NCBI GenBank assembly: GCA_045658305.1
Contig: JAZOUT010000087.1
Coordinates: forward strand, 4,327 to 68,326
DNA: 64,000 nt
DNA from: Aphodosoma sp045658305
GTDB taxonomy: Bacteria; Bacteroidota; Bacteroidia; Bacteroidales; Paludibacteraceae
Direction: 5' to 3'
Position 1 is the stretch's first letter; each line of letters begins with the position of its first letter. Positions 1 through 11,700 of this stretch are shown piece after piece. The notes beneath the pieces are model-generated. The model did not search any database. It was given only the letters and a program-made list of their open reading frames with translations, and was not told where the DNA came from. A program made the position numbers and the translations under genes.

Positions 1-3000
1 GATATAATCCACCACAACATTATCAATATAGATTACTGTATATGGATATTGAGGATAGATTGTTGCAGTAAGATTTGCATCGACCTTAAATCCAATGTGT
101 TTAGAATTGCCAGTATATTTAGACAAATCTATTCTGAAATAAGCCCAATTAGCTCTCATTTCAGGTGTAATTATAATAGTATCGAGAGGCTCGAATGTAG
201 CTTCGATATTGTTAGGATCGCTAACGAAACCGACAATAAATGGTAGAGGTTGATCAGGGAAAGATGAAACAGGAGCAGAAGTGTAAGCTCTAAATTCTAA
301 GTAACAATCGCTTAGTTTATCAACTTTCAACTTAGGAGTTACCAAATAAGTGCGAGTTGAGCCAGTGTTATTTCCTATCAAATAAGCACTATATTTACCA
401 CCTGTCACTGAAGAAGCAGAAAGGGTTGGATAAGTTTTCAATTGAGATTCACTTTGAACATAATAGCCATACCAATCGTGAGGCAATGCTCCATAAGAAG
501 CAGAATAAGGATTGCTTTCAAAATCATCTTTGAAAGGAATGCTTCTCTCTAATGAATCGGCAGGATATGCAGAAAGCACGAGTTTCCAATCTTGACATGT
601 GTTATCTACAGTAGAACGAGCAAAGAAGAAGTACTCTTTGTGATTTTGCAAGCCATCGATAGTAATAATATTAGATGTACCAACTTCAGATGGATAAGTA
701 TTCAATGTATCGTTGTTGAAATCATTGTTAGTTGTAGTTGCACTTGTAGAAACTTTAACTTCGTAAGAAGCAGGAGCCTCATCAAATTTGATAGTAACCG
801 AAGAAGGAGTTACTGCCTCTACATGACCTTTGAAACGAGGGCAACTATCAATTAATTCAAGTGAGATATCATCAAGATAAATATTATTACGAACATCAAA
901 GTTGCTATAGAATGCTACAAATTTACCTGTATCGCCATTAAGGTCACATACATATTTGTCTAAATAAACCTCATATGGATAAGGACTGTAGTGTATATTC
1001 TCTATAGTTTCGATTGGTGTGAATGTCGACATGTCGTAAGGGTTTGTAACCACACCAACAATAACAGAGCGAGCATAGTCGTTTGAACCAGAACCTGTGT
1101 ACATGTAAGATGTGGTAGTAAACGCTTTAAACATAACTTTGTATTTGTTGATATTGTCGATATCCATACTTGGTGTAACAATATATGTACCATTGATGTT
1201 TGGTTGACCTGTTGTCAACACAGCACCATTGGTAGAAGAGAGCAACAATACTTGACCATAGTTACTAAGCGATACTACTTTAACATAATTTACGAGAGTA
1301 TTGGTTGATTGGTATACACCACTTGTTTTTCCAGCAAACCAGCAATCAGGAATTTGACCAGATGTATCATCTGTGAAATTAGCAAAGAATGTTTCTGGCG
1401 ATGTTGCAGGACAGTAAGTACTGAATGTATAAGCGTCAGAGTAGTCGGTGTAGATACCTGAACAGAACGACTTCATATAGACATAATATTCTTTATTAAT
1501 TGTGAGTTCTGTTAGTTTATAATTTTTAGCACCAACGATAGTATCGACAGAGATAATAGATGCAGCATGAGCAAAGTTAGGCAAATTACCTGCTACGTAA
1601 TCATCCAAATCAATCAAATCAGTGAATGCCAATGCTTTGTCAGTTACAATAGAGATAAACTCATTAGCATCTGATTTCCAATTGAGTTGAGCCGAATTAG
1701 GAGTTACGTCAGAAGCGTAGATATCGTAAGGGATATCGCATGGAGCAGCAATATTAACCTCGATATTGTCGATATAAACACTATCGGTATTAGTACCACA
1801 AATATATTCGCTACCCTTTTCAGGAGAAGATGTATACTTATCTGTTTCGCGGATAGCGATGTGTTTACCATTGCCTGTGTAGTCATCGAATTTAACAAGA
1901 ATACGTTCCCAAGTTTTTTCTTTCGAAGGTTTAACAAGAGCAACTTGTTCGAATGTATTAATATCCATAGGGTCGGTCATAACACCAACTGCAAGCTCTT
2001 GAGCATTCCAATAAGTCGAAGAATTCTTCAAAGAATAGAGACGGAATGTGATTTGCAAAGAATCGATAGGTTTATCGAGTTGAGGCAAAGCCACATAGTA
2101 GCGACTAGAAGAATTATATTTTTTGCAGACAGGCAAAGAATTTTCGCCATTGTAAGCAACAGAATTAGTTACGTATGGATAGTAATATTTGTTTTTGTAG
2201 TTACTTGTTGCATTAGGAATGTTACGAGTCCATTGTTTTGTAATCATACATTCTACAGCAAAACCATCCCAAACGTTGCTACCAATAGCAGTAACATCAT
2301 CGAAATCTTGAGTATAAGGCACAGAGTGAACTGCAGGACAGAAAGTTTCGAACGAATTAGGCATAGTCCAATCGGCAGCAACACCACCACATACTGGTTG
2401 CAACCAGTAGTAATATGTTTGGTTAGGATATTGCAAGCCTGTGACTACGGCTTTAGGCTCAGTTACTTTACCTTCGAATGCAAATTCGAAATCTTCGTTT
2501 ATACCAAATTGATTTTTATCATATTCGGTAGTAGCCACTTTGACATTCCATTCTGTAACACCATTAGCAGCCCATGTGATTGTAGCTTTAGAAGGGTCGT
2601 TTACATCAACCTCAGCAGCAATTTCAGATGGAGATTTGCAATCTACAGATTTAGCAAATGTCACATTGTCGACATGGATTTTGTTGGTATAAGTAGTTAC
2701 GCTTGTGTGAGTATATTCAAACTCATTTACTTTAATAGCAAAGAAATTACCTTTAGCCTCTGGATACAAAGAGAAGTCATATTCATAGTAAGTATACTCT
2801 TCGAAGCTTGGTTCGATTGTGTCGATAGCGATGAACGAATTGATATCGTTGGCATCGGTCATAATACCAATAGCTGCTTTCGATTTATAATTGTTTTGGT
2901 TTGAAGCAGAATTTGGGTCTAGACTTTTAGAAGACATACGACCAACTGCATAGAACGAAACTTTAGTTTTCGACATATCCACCTCAGGGAATACTGCAAT

Positions 3001-4959
3001 AGTAGTAGCTTTGTAAGGCCAATAACAACCAATTTGGAAATCAGTTTTACTAATAGGCTCAGCCATACGATAGCTAGCACCAGCCCAGTCGAGAGAGTCG
3101 ACAAGTTTGAATGTAGATGAAAGATATGTACAGAGAGGTTTAATTACCTTAGGTAGAGTAACAGATGAAGAAGAATAGCCGTTTATATCAAGAGATACTT
3201 TAGAGATATTTTCGAAATCCATTACATAAGGCAATGTATTGTAATCTAAACGAGAAGGCATTTCGACGTAACGAGGATAATTCCATCTGCCTTTTTTGTC
3301 GCCTTTGACACCACGAACATAAACATAATATCTTGAATCAGGAGTTAAATCTTCGATAGAACCCAAGTCAGAGATGTTATGTTTAGAGTAATAACCTAAA
3401 GTATCAGGGAAATCGCTATCACGATCGATTGTATATTCAGATGAAGTGAGGATAATTTCGTAAGAATCGAAAGTTTGTTCGAAATCGAATTTCATTGTAG
3501 ATGCAGTAGGCATCATGATGTCGAATTGAACATTTTCTTTTTCGTCGCGAGGTTCGATGATGAGATTTTCGATAGTAAAGTGGTTTGATTTCGAGAAATC
3601 AGACATGAACGCGATATATTTACCATCGCCAGTATAGTCTTCGAACGTAACAGTGAAATCTTCGTAAATGTAAGGACGGTCGTTGATGATAGTTTTAACT
3701 GGAACGAAAGTTGAGCGGTCTTCAGGGTCGGTCATAACACCAACTATGATACCAAATTGGTCTGCTACATAACGATTATAAATGAAAGATTCGAAAGAAA
3801 TTTGCAAATCTTTTATATTACCTTTGATTTCAGGAGTTGCAGCATAAGCCCAAACGCCAGCAGGCAAAGAACCTGAATAACATTGAGGTGTTAGTTTGCC
3901 ACTTGATAAATAGTAAGTAAATACCATACTTGCAGTACCATTGTAAGAGCCACCATATTTCCAGTCAGAACCATAGGCATTTACATAAGGTTTGTACTCT
4001 GGAGAAGATGCAGCATAATACCAACCATCAAGAAATGCTAATTGACCTTTTTTAGAATCGTCGGCTGGGAGGTCGAAAGTAATAGTATCAGGAATATTAA
4101 AGATGTTGGCTGTTTTAAATTCGATAGAAGCCCATCCTGAGATTTCGTGTTCGCATTGAGATCTTACATAGCAATAGTATTTTGTGCCTTGGGTAAGACC
4201 CTCGAAATCCATAGAAACGCCATCAGTTGTAGTATCGCAAACCAATTCAGTTGCTGATGATTCGAGTTCGGCTGCAGAGAGCGTATCTTTTGAAAGTTTT
4301 ACATAGAAATACTCAGCATCGAACGAACCCATCCAGTTAACTGTGATAGAGTTGTTAGTTACGTTTGATGTGTAAAGATCTTCTGGGTTGAAACAGCTTG
4401 GAGTAGAACGGATGATAACATCGTCGATAACAACACCACGACCCAAGTTATCTGCAGCTTCGAATGCAATTTGGCAATAAGAAGCAGAAGGCAAGAAGAT
4501 CGTGTCGCGTTGCCATCTTGCGATGTAGTTGTCGTAAGCTGTCAAAGTTTTCCACTCGCCATCGGCTGATGTACGACACAATACGCGAAGAGAGTCGAAG
4601 TCGCCACTCCACTTGTCTTGAGCGTGAGAGAAAACAAGGATAGGTTGGAACAAAGAAGCCACCTCAACAGGAGGTAATACTAAACGAGTAACTGCTTTGT
4701 TAGTCACGCCTGAAGTGTTGCGGAAAGCAACACGTGCAAGACTGTCGGCAGCACCATTAGGATAGGTGAGATTTTGACTCTCTACTACCCAATTGACTTG
4801 ACCAGAAACATTTTCTTGTTTCCAGTCGGCTGGAATACCTTTTTCGAAACTTTCGTCAATACGGATACCATAAGCAGGGTCGACATACTGAGCGAAAAGA
4901 GCGAAAGGCAAAAAGAGCATTGCTATAAAAGCAATCATTTTTTGAAAATCTCTTTTCAT
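1..4959 (-). CDS. Giant secreted FN3 / jelly-roll module protein, N-terminal part (runs off the left edge)
   Basis: Open reading frame of 1653 codons from an ATG at 4957-4959 to the window edge; several regions I translated by hand are free of stops, and the C-terminus lies outside. The N-terminus is a Sec signal peptide (MKRDFQKMIAF, hydrophobic core, cut near ALFAQ). The body alternates beta-sandwich modules ending in IDNV/IDDV-type strands with fibronectin-III-like modules ending in 'TGLQYPNQTYYYWLQPVC'-type strands. This is the architecture of the 3518-residue neighbour at 5738-16294, so the two are probably paralogues. By analogy it is likely exported by T9SS and acts at the cell surface or outside the cell, but its sorting tail is not visible. 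A TATCTTTG -7 box on the minus strand lies at 5201-5208, about 240 bases upstream. Function unknown; adhesion or matrix binding is a guess. Confidence 0.85.
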   Translation of the reverse strand, partial: MKRDFQKMIAFIAMLFLPFALFAQYVDPAYGIRIDESFEKGIPADWKQENVSGQVNWVVESQNLTYPNGAADSLARVAFRNTSGVTNKAVTRLVLPPVEVASLFQPILVFSHAQDKWSGDFDSLRVLCRTSADGEWKTLTAYDNYIARWQRDTIFLPSASYCQIAFEAADNLGRGVVIDDVIIRSTPSCFNPEDLYTSNVTNNSITVNWMGSFDAEYFYVKLSKDTLSAAELESSATELVCDTTTDGVSMDFEGLTQGTKYYCYVRSQCEHEISGWASIEFKTANIFNIPDTITFDLPADDSKKGQLAFLDGWYYAASSPEYKPYVNAYGSDWKYGGSYNGTASMVFTYYLSSGKLTPQCYSGSLPAGVWAYAATPEIKGNIKDLQISFESFIYNRYVADQFGIIVGVMTDPEDRSTFVPVKTIINDRPYIYEDFTVTFEDYTGDGKYIAFMSDFSKSNHFTIENLIIEPRDEKENVQFDIMMPTASTMKFDFEQTFDSYEIILTSSEYTIDRDSDFPDTLGYYSKHNISDLGSIEDLTPDSRYYVYVRGVKGDKKGRWNYPRYVEMPSRLDYNTLPYVMDFENISKVSLDINGYSSSSVTLPKVIKPLCTYLSSTFKLVDSLDWAGASYRMAEPISKTDFQIGCYWPYKATTIAVFPEVDMSKTKVSFYAVGRMSSKSLDPNSASNQNNYKSKAAIGIMTDANDINSFIAIDTIEPSFEEYTYYEYDFSLYPEAKGNFFAIKVNEFEYTHTSVTTYTNKIHVDNVTFAKSVDCKSPSEIAAEVDVNDPSKATITWAANGVTEWNVKVATTEYDKNQFGINEDFEFAFEGKVTEPKAVVTGLQYPNQTYYYWLQPVCGGVAADWTMPNSFETFCPAVHSVPYTQDFDDVTAIGSNVWDGFAVECMITKQWTRNIPNATSNYKNKYYYPYVTNSVAYNGENSLPVCKKYNSSSRYYVALPQLDKPIDSLQITFRLYSLKNSSTYWNAQELAVGVMTDPMDINTFEQVALVKPSKEKTWERILVKFDDYTGNGKHIAIRETDKYTSSPEKGSEYICGTNTDSVYIDNIEVNIAAPCDIPYDIYASDVTPNSAQLNWKSDANEFISIVTDKALAFTDLIDLDDYVAGNLPNFAHAASIISVDTIVGAKNYKLTELTINKEYYVYMKSFCSGIYTDYSDAYTFSTYCPATSPETFFANFTDDTSGQIPDCWFAGKTSGVYQSTNTLVNYVKVVSLSNYGQVLLLSSTNGAVLTTGQPNINGTYIVTPSMDIDNINKYKVMFKAFTTTSYMYTGSGSNDYARSVIVGVVTNPYDMSTFTPIETIENIHYSPYPYEVYLDKYVCDLNGDTGKFVAFYSNFDVRNNIYLDDISLELIDSCPRFKGHVEAVTPSSVTIKFDEAPASYEVKVSTSATTTNNDFNNDTLNTYPSEVGTSNIITIDGLQNHKEYFFFARSTVDNTCQDWKLVLSAYPADSLERSIPFKDDFESNPYSASYGALPHDWYGYYVQSESQLKTYPTLSASSVTGGKYSAYLIGNNTGSTRTYLVTPKLKVDKLSDCYLEFRAYTSAPVSSFPDQPLPFIVGFVSDPNNIEATFEPLDTIIITPEMRANWAYFRIDLSKYTGNSKHIGFKVDANLTATIYPQYPYTVIYIDNVVVDYI

Positions 4960-5200
4960 AGTTGATAGATTAAGTTAAACAATGTATTAATAATAAAAAA
5001 AATAAGTCCAAAAAGCAAAAAAAATAATAATAAATCACAAATCAACAAATGTCATATACATTATGTATAATGTGTAAAGCTTTCTTTAATAAGCAAATAA
5101 CGCCCAATAAACACAACTCACAAAATGAGGGATAAAGATACAAAAATATTCAACAAATTCCAAATTTTATTTTACCTATTTTTATTTTATTCTTCAAACA

Positions 5201-5208
5201 CAAAGATA
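5201..5208 (-). promoter_or_regulatory. Possible -7 box for the 1-4959 gene
   Basis: Reads TATCTTTG on the minus strand, matching the Bacteroidetes TAnnTTTG box. The nearest upstream TTG is 23 bases away, longer than the 19-20 seen elsewhere in the window, so support is moderate. Confidence 0.4.
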
Positions 5209-5369
5209 TAAATAGTAACAATTATAAACCACAATGCGCAATATTTTTATATTTTAAAAGCAAATATAAACATATATCTTAATAAAAAGAATTAAAAAAT
5301 GTAAAATAATAAAAAATGTAACTTTAATAATAAAAAAAAGACAGGTTATCAATCTACAATGTCTATTTT

Positions 5370-5453
5370 ATGTGAGTTTGATATAATTTTATGGCTCAAC
5401 GGAAGGCACGGATGATAGAGATTAGCTCTAACGTTTTATATCGAACTGACATT
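5370..5453. repeat. Small inverted-repeat (foldback) element, ends near ATGTGAGTTTGATATAA
   Basis: The left end at 5370-5388 and the right end at 5435-5453 (TTTATATCGAACTGACATT) are imperfect inverted copies of each other. A third, direct copy (AATGTGAGTTCGATATA) lies at 5620-5636. It could be a decayed miniature element; no transposase is nearby. Confidence 0.45.
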
Positions 5454-5506
5454 AATTTACCTTAAATTTTCTCAAACGTTTATCATAGATGATTATACAG
5501 ATTGTT

Positions 5507-5592
5507 TTATAATATATTTATAGTATGTTTATAGTATATTTATCCTATATTTATAATATATTTATAATATATTTATCATATGTTGTAGTATA
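5507..5592 (+). repeat. 11-bp minisatellite array, copy 1
   Basis: Tandem 11-bp units of the form TATNNTATATT (TATAGTATATT, TATCCTATATT, TATAATATATT twice), ending in the conserved TATGTTGTAG end at about 5579-5588. One of six arrays in the window. Confidence 0.85.
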
Positions 5593-5682
5593 AGAGAAGT
5601 TGGGGTTCTTCGTTAGTTTAATGTGAGTTCGATATATTTTTTTATTGCACACGGATGACACGGATACCAGTTGAAATAAATA

Positions 5683-5719
5683 AAAAAGGCTGAGTCAGAT
5701 AATTCTTCTCAGCCTTTTT
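5683..5719 (-). terminator. Terminator of the 3518-residue protein gene
   Basis: A perfect 12-bp stem (AAAAAGGCTGAG with CTCAGCCTTTTT) and 13-base loop, just after the stop at 5738. The minus strand ends in a T-run. Confidence 0.85.
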
Positions 5720-5737
5720 ATTTTATGTTATAGTTGA

Positions 5738-8700
5738 TTACTTAACTATCAATTTGCCTACATATAAATCGCCTGTTCCAGTGATAACTCGGATGTAGTA
5801 CAAACCACTGACATTTATTCCACTAATAGAAATTGGATATTGAGTTGGATATTGCATTGCAATAATCTGACCCATAGAATTAACCACTTCTACACGCAAA
5901 CCACATTGCTCTTCGGCAGTAAATTCACGATTTATGTAAGTTGTTTGTCCTTGACCTATAGGGTTAGGTGCAACAATCAATGGTAATGCATACACATTAT
6001 CAATCGATGTACCTACTTCAAGAGTGAGAGTTACAATAGAATCACAACCTAACGATGTTACGAATGTCTCTTTATAAACACCAGCTTTAGTCAATGTTTT
6101 CTCTCCAAATTCGTAATACTCACCTTGAATAATACCAACCGTAGTATCAACATGGACAGTAGGAACAAAGTCAACATGCAATTCAATAATAGAGTCGCAA
6201 CCTTCGATAGTTTTCACTGTGCGATACAATACTGTGTCGGTCTTGATTTCTCCTGCTTGTGTTTTGAACCCGAAACCTACATATTCATATCCTTCACAAA
6301 CATAATCTTCAAAGATACCGCGAGCTGGCTCCCTAACCGCTAAATTCAATGTAATGATAGAGTCACACCCAAGAATATTAACCATAGAGTCAACATAAAC
6401 TCCTGCCTCGGTAAGCTCACGTGCACCAAACAAATAACTTGAACCTTGACAAATAGTAGCATTAAGCTCTACAAATGTAGATAATACAGTTAAATTCAAG
6501 ACTTCAATACTATCACAGCCATTTGCATTTGAATATCTACGTTCATAACGACCTGATGTAGTCAACAAAGTATCATTCCATTCAAAAGGCTCACTTTGAC
6601 AAATAGTCAACGATGATTCATGTGTTGTAGGAATAACAACAAGAGTAAGTATCTTGACAGAATCGCAAGAGCCAGAATTTGGAATTGTATCAACATAAAT
6701 ACCTGTTTCAGAATAAACGTTATTGCCAAATTTATAGCTTTCGCCTTCACAAATAGTGGCATAAATATTCTCACGCAAATCAAGCACCTCAAGGTGCAAA
6801 TAAGCTACAGAATCACAGCCACAACTTGACATTCCACGATACCAAACTTCATATACATTAGTCTCAATACAAGCAATATCGCCCCACATGTAAATATCGC
6901 CACGACAAATTGTGTCGTATGAATGACTTGAAGACATAGGGTTGACAGTAACTTCAAGATGCTTAAGCGTATCGCAATTGTCAGATGTAACAAATTTAGT
7001 AAATGTATTTACTCCAACAAACAATTCGTTACTTGAAACAGAAAATCCATAACCAACAAAGCCTTCACCTTGGCAAACTGATACTTTATCCGTTTTCTCG
7101 CCAGCATAACAAGCAACACGCATATCATCAATACCAATTACTCCACCTTCTTTATTAGCTTTTGCATCAACTATAAATGCCAATTGGATAGTATCACCTT
7201 TATAAGCTGAAAGATCTAACAATTTTTGTTGCCAACCTGAATGTCCACCTTCAAGAATTACATCAGAGAATTGACGTACACCTACACCTCTTACTTCTAC
7301 TTTCAACTTATCGGTATGAGTGAGATTTCGATAACTATAGGAAAGAATGGTGTTATCTTCAACAAATACCATCGGTGAAAGAAGAACTGCAGTACCATAC
7401 AACTCAGAAGTATTTACTGAAGCTGATTTATTACCAGCGTCCACTTTAATACTCCAATTTTTAGTATTATCAGTAAGAGTAGTTTCAGACATGTTATCCC
7501 AACATACAGGAATAGAGCCAGATGCAACATTTTCAAAGTTTTGCACAAATGTAGGCAATGCAACATCACAATCAGTTGTAAACATTGTCTCAATCCAATC
7601 AGACTCTTGACGAGGATTATCAATAATACCACGTACTCGAACCCTATAAGTTGTAGCAGGAGACAAATTACTAAATAGATATGCCAAATTTGGAGTTGTA
7701 CTATCTACTAACAATTCAGTTTCTTTATAAAGCTGCACCTGATAACGGTCGGCAAGACCCACCCATGAAACTTGAGCTAAAGTTTTTGCTATTGTGTCAA
7801 CCTCCAATTGGTCAGGCGCACCAAATTTAAGCACCTCTACTTTGAAATTATCAACACTTGCAAAAACTACTGAAAGTCCTGCATTCAACGTAAATCCTAA
7901 ATCATAAACACCAGTCTCACGAGGCACAAATACACGACGGACTTCACAATATTTCTCAGAGCTTACTTCTTGCTCAGCAAGCACCTCTTCTCCATTCTTC
8001 AACTGTAATGTTGTACGACCATACTCTTTATCTACCACAGGCGACATGATACTCCATGCAGAAATACAATAATAAACCCCGCCTTCAAGATAGAATTGAC
8101 GTGAAGCATTCACAACATTATTACCATCAGCAAGAGTCAAATATTTAACACCTTCCATAGCATAAGCATTATAACCCATATCAACATCTGAAGAAACATA
8201 AACTAATTGACCAGCATGCTTATATGATGTAGTCCAACAATTATCCAAATTAGCTTCGTTGAGATAATTTTCAAAACCTTCAAAATAAGGATTTGCTTCT
8301 GTAACCTCAATTGGAGAGCAATCTGTTGTAAATGAAATCATTTGCCATTCAGATGCAATATTTTCATAACATTGTGCTTTCACGAACAAATAATATGTAG
8401 TACTACCCTTCAAACCTTCAAACGAAATTGTATCAGCAAATGTAGTATCAGTAGCAAATGCCAAATCCACATTATTAGATGCCGAAATCGCACAAACTGT
8501 AGCCGATTCATTATAATTTTTGAATGTTGCTGTAACAGATTGATAGTCCGAATCAAGCACTTTCAATTCATCAATTACAGCACAACTTTCCTTGTTAACC
8601 TCTACATTATCCAACCACAAAGGAAAAGTACCAGTATAATCACCCTTATTATACCATTGGACAACAAGTTTATATCTTCCAGGTTCAGAAATGAAGAATG

Positions 8701-11700
8701 GATTTTCAACATGAGTACTTGACAATTTACCCGACAATATACCACCATCAAGAGCTATACATTCGGCAGGAAGTGTAGCCACATAAGTTGTAACATTAAC
8801 ATTACCTATACGTTTACCAGCCTCAATATCATAAGATGCTGGAACAAGAAATACACGACCATAATCTAATTTAGAACCTTCAGATTTCCAATCGTATGAT
8901 ACGGCATATTGTCCTTTTTCAAAACTAAACAATCTATATGCATACGCAGCAGTCTCAATATTACTATCATAACCATATACCGCTGTTTCTGCTTTTTGAG
9001 GTTCAGATGTAATATACAATGATTTAGAATCGTTACCAATTACAAAACCATTTTTTTGATTTCCATTCACAATTATCCATTGTGAATTTTCATCAGCATT
9101 ACTAAAATCAGACACATAAGGGATAACCGCAGCGGCTTTTTCTGTTCGGAATGCTATAGATTGATAATTTGAACTTTCATCCTCACCACAAACCGAACGT
9201 ACAAACAAATAGTAATCAGTAGCAGGTGTAAGATTTGTCAATTCTATTGTTTTTGTAGCAGATGAACCAGCAGATAGATAATCCTCAACATCGTTAGATT
9301 TACACAAACGATATTCATAAGTATCAGCATCTGAGATTGTATTAATTGCAATCTTGGCATTTACATCATCCACCATAATCAATTGCAATGACTGAGGCAT
9401 TGGACATTGCACTTTACGAACTGAAATATCATCTATTGCCAATGGAGTTTGAGCACCACCAGAAGCATTGTTATACCACTCAATAACCAAGTTATACTTA
9501 ACTGCTTTGTCAAATACAACATCGACTACAACATCATTCCATTTTGGAGAAACATTCAAACCTTTGTTGTCATTAGAAAGCATAATACAACCTGAAACTT
9601 CATCCATATAAGAACTAATACGTCTACCAGCAACAATCTCTTTATCAACAGGAGCAAGATAAATTTTTCCATAGTCGGCATTATAAGCATCAGTACGTTC
9701 ACCCACACATTTCCAAGAATAAGAAATAGTGTATTGACCTGGTTCAAAATCAAATAAGCGATAAACATACGAAGATGATGCACTTCCTATTGAATATTGA
9801 TTCAATTGACCATCATTTGTAATATACAACGCTTTATCACCAGATTTAACACCTAACTTATCGTCTCCAACAACAAAATAGTTAGTTTGACCTTCACCAC
9901 AATATACCCAGTTGTTACTTTCTTCATCTTCAAATCCTAAAGCATAAGGCAAAGTTGGAGCATTTGCAAGTGTACGGAAACTTATTGTTTCCCAATCTGA
10001 ATATTTATCAGCAGAACATTGACAACGAACTTCAAATTGATAATTAGTAGCAGGCAACAAATCAGTCAAAGAGACAGAAGGAGTTGCAACCGTTCCAGTC
10101 TTAACTTCTGTATTATTCCACAAAAGACGATACTCGAACGCAGTTACTGAACTATTTTCGTGATTCCATGTCAATGTAACTCCATCAGACAATCGTTCAG
10201 AAACAACCAAACCGTCAACAGTATAACAATAGTCAGATGGAACAATTTCGATATTATCGAGACCAGCCCAAATTGCTTGTCTATCTTTAGGGTTTTTATT
10301 GTAGCGGAATACGATATATTTATCACTCAAATCAATCTTCGCATCTGCATCGGCAAATGAATAGAAATAAGATTCAAAACCATGAATTGATGTAAATGGT
10401 AATTCTACGAGACGAGTATAAGATTGCTCAACATTAAGGTCTGCCATAACACCCAATTCCAAAGATGTTGCAACCGTTGGATAATCTGCATCATACTCAT
10501 TACGATAATCGAATGATATTTTAAGCTCACGAAGAGGTTTGCTCATCAATGGCAATGCAAAATACATACAGTTGTTAGGCGATGAAACCAATACCAAACC
10601 TTGAGTACCTGCACTTACATAAGTACGAGTATTTAATTCAGCTGTAGGATATGGTTCTTCCAATGACTTAAAGCTAAATAATTTAAAGCAATTATCATTT
10701 AAAGAAGTTATTCCTTCAAAACCTTCGTAATAAGGGAAATCCACATCCATTAAACATGCAGTTTGGAATTCGATAGGTCCACGCCAATCGCTATAAGTAT
10801 TAGAACCACAAACGGCACGAACATATACCTCATAATTTGAAAGCGGATTCAAACCTTGTATTTCAAAGTTTTTACTACTAATTGATATTGGAGTAGCTTT
10901 ATTAGGGTCAAAGCCAACTTGCCCTACAACATACTGCCAATTTGAATTAAGAGTAGTATCATTCAAAGTGAATTTAGCAAAAGTATCATACGCCACAATG
11001 AGTTTTATACTTACCGGACGTTTGCAGCTTTGCACTTCTTCGATTGAGAAATTATCAATCAAAACAAATGATTCACCTACACCAGAAGAGGTAGCTTCAA
11101 TTCCGATACAAATATCATTACCTACATATTTAGACAAATTAAAGTGTAATGACAAAGTATCAGTCATAAATGTATAACCGCTACCTAACACAATATCAAA
11201 ATTATTTCCTCCATCTTTAGACAATAAAATACGAACACTACCACTATTTTCATTATACAAATCAAAAGACAACAATGCATCTGTAACGTCTTTTAAGTCA
11301 ATAATTGGAGAAACCAACATTGATGTATAATCCTTAGAATAAACAATTTGATTATAATCATCTACATCATATGGTTGTTTATAATAATAAGCACCCATTG
11401 TATGTATCCAATAGTTACCCTCTTTATTTGGATAAGCTAACCCTTGTTTCCAACATTGAGGATGGTCTGTACCTATAAATGTTTGATCATAAGGTAATCC
11501 GTAAGAAGCACATTCTGTTTTTATTTCACCAGCCTTAGACCACCAACTTCTATCTACATCAGAACAAATTGCACGAATTTCAAAGTTATATGTCGATGCT
11601 GAATTCAACCCTGAAATAATTGCAGGATTTGTTGTTACAATAGTATCTACGACTAACTCACTCTTATAGTAACCATTTACTTGCCACTTAGTTGCAGAAC

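Larger units (their letters stand above)
4960..5737. other. Intergenic region between two giant genes
   Basis: No credible gene in 778 bases. It is very AT-rich and holds a possible minus-strand promoter (5201-5208), an inverted-repeat pair (5370-5453) with a third copy at 5620-5640, an 11-bp minisatellite array (5507-5592), and the terminator of the upstream giant gene (5683-5719). Confidence 0.7.

Noticed and set aside
1687..2904. A 405-codon open frame on the plus strand
   Set aside because: It is antisense to the giant gene 1-4959, has odd composition (many Cys, Phe, Ile, Arg) and no signal or domain; the minus-strand frame has a signal peptide and repeated domains.
5507..5592. CRISPR array
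   Set aside because: The units are 11 bp with no spacers; this is a minisatellite, and no cas genes are in the window.
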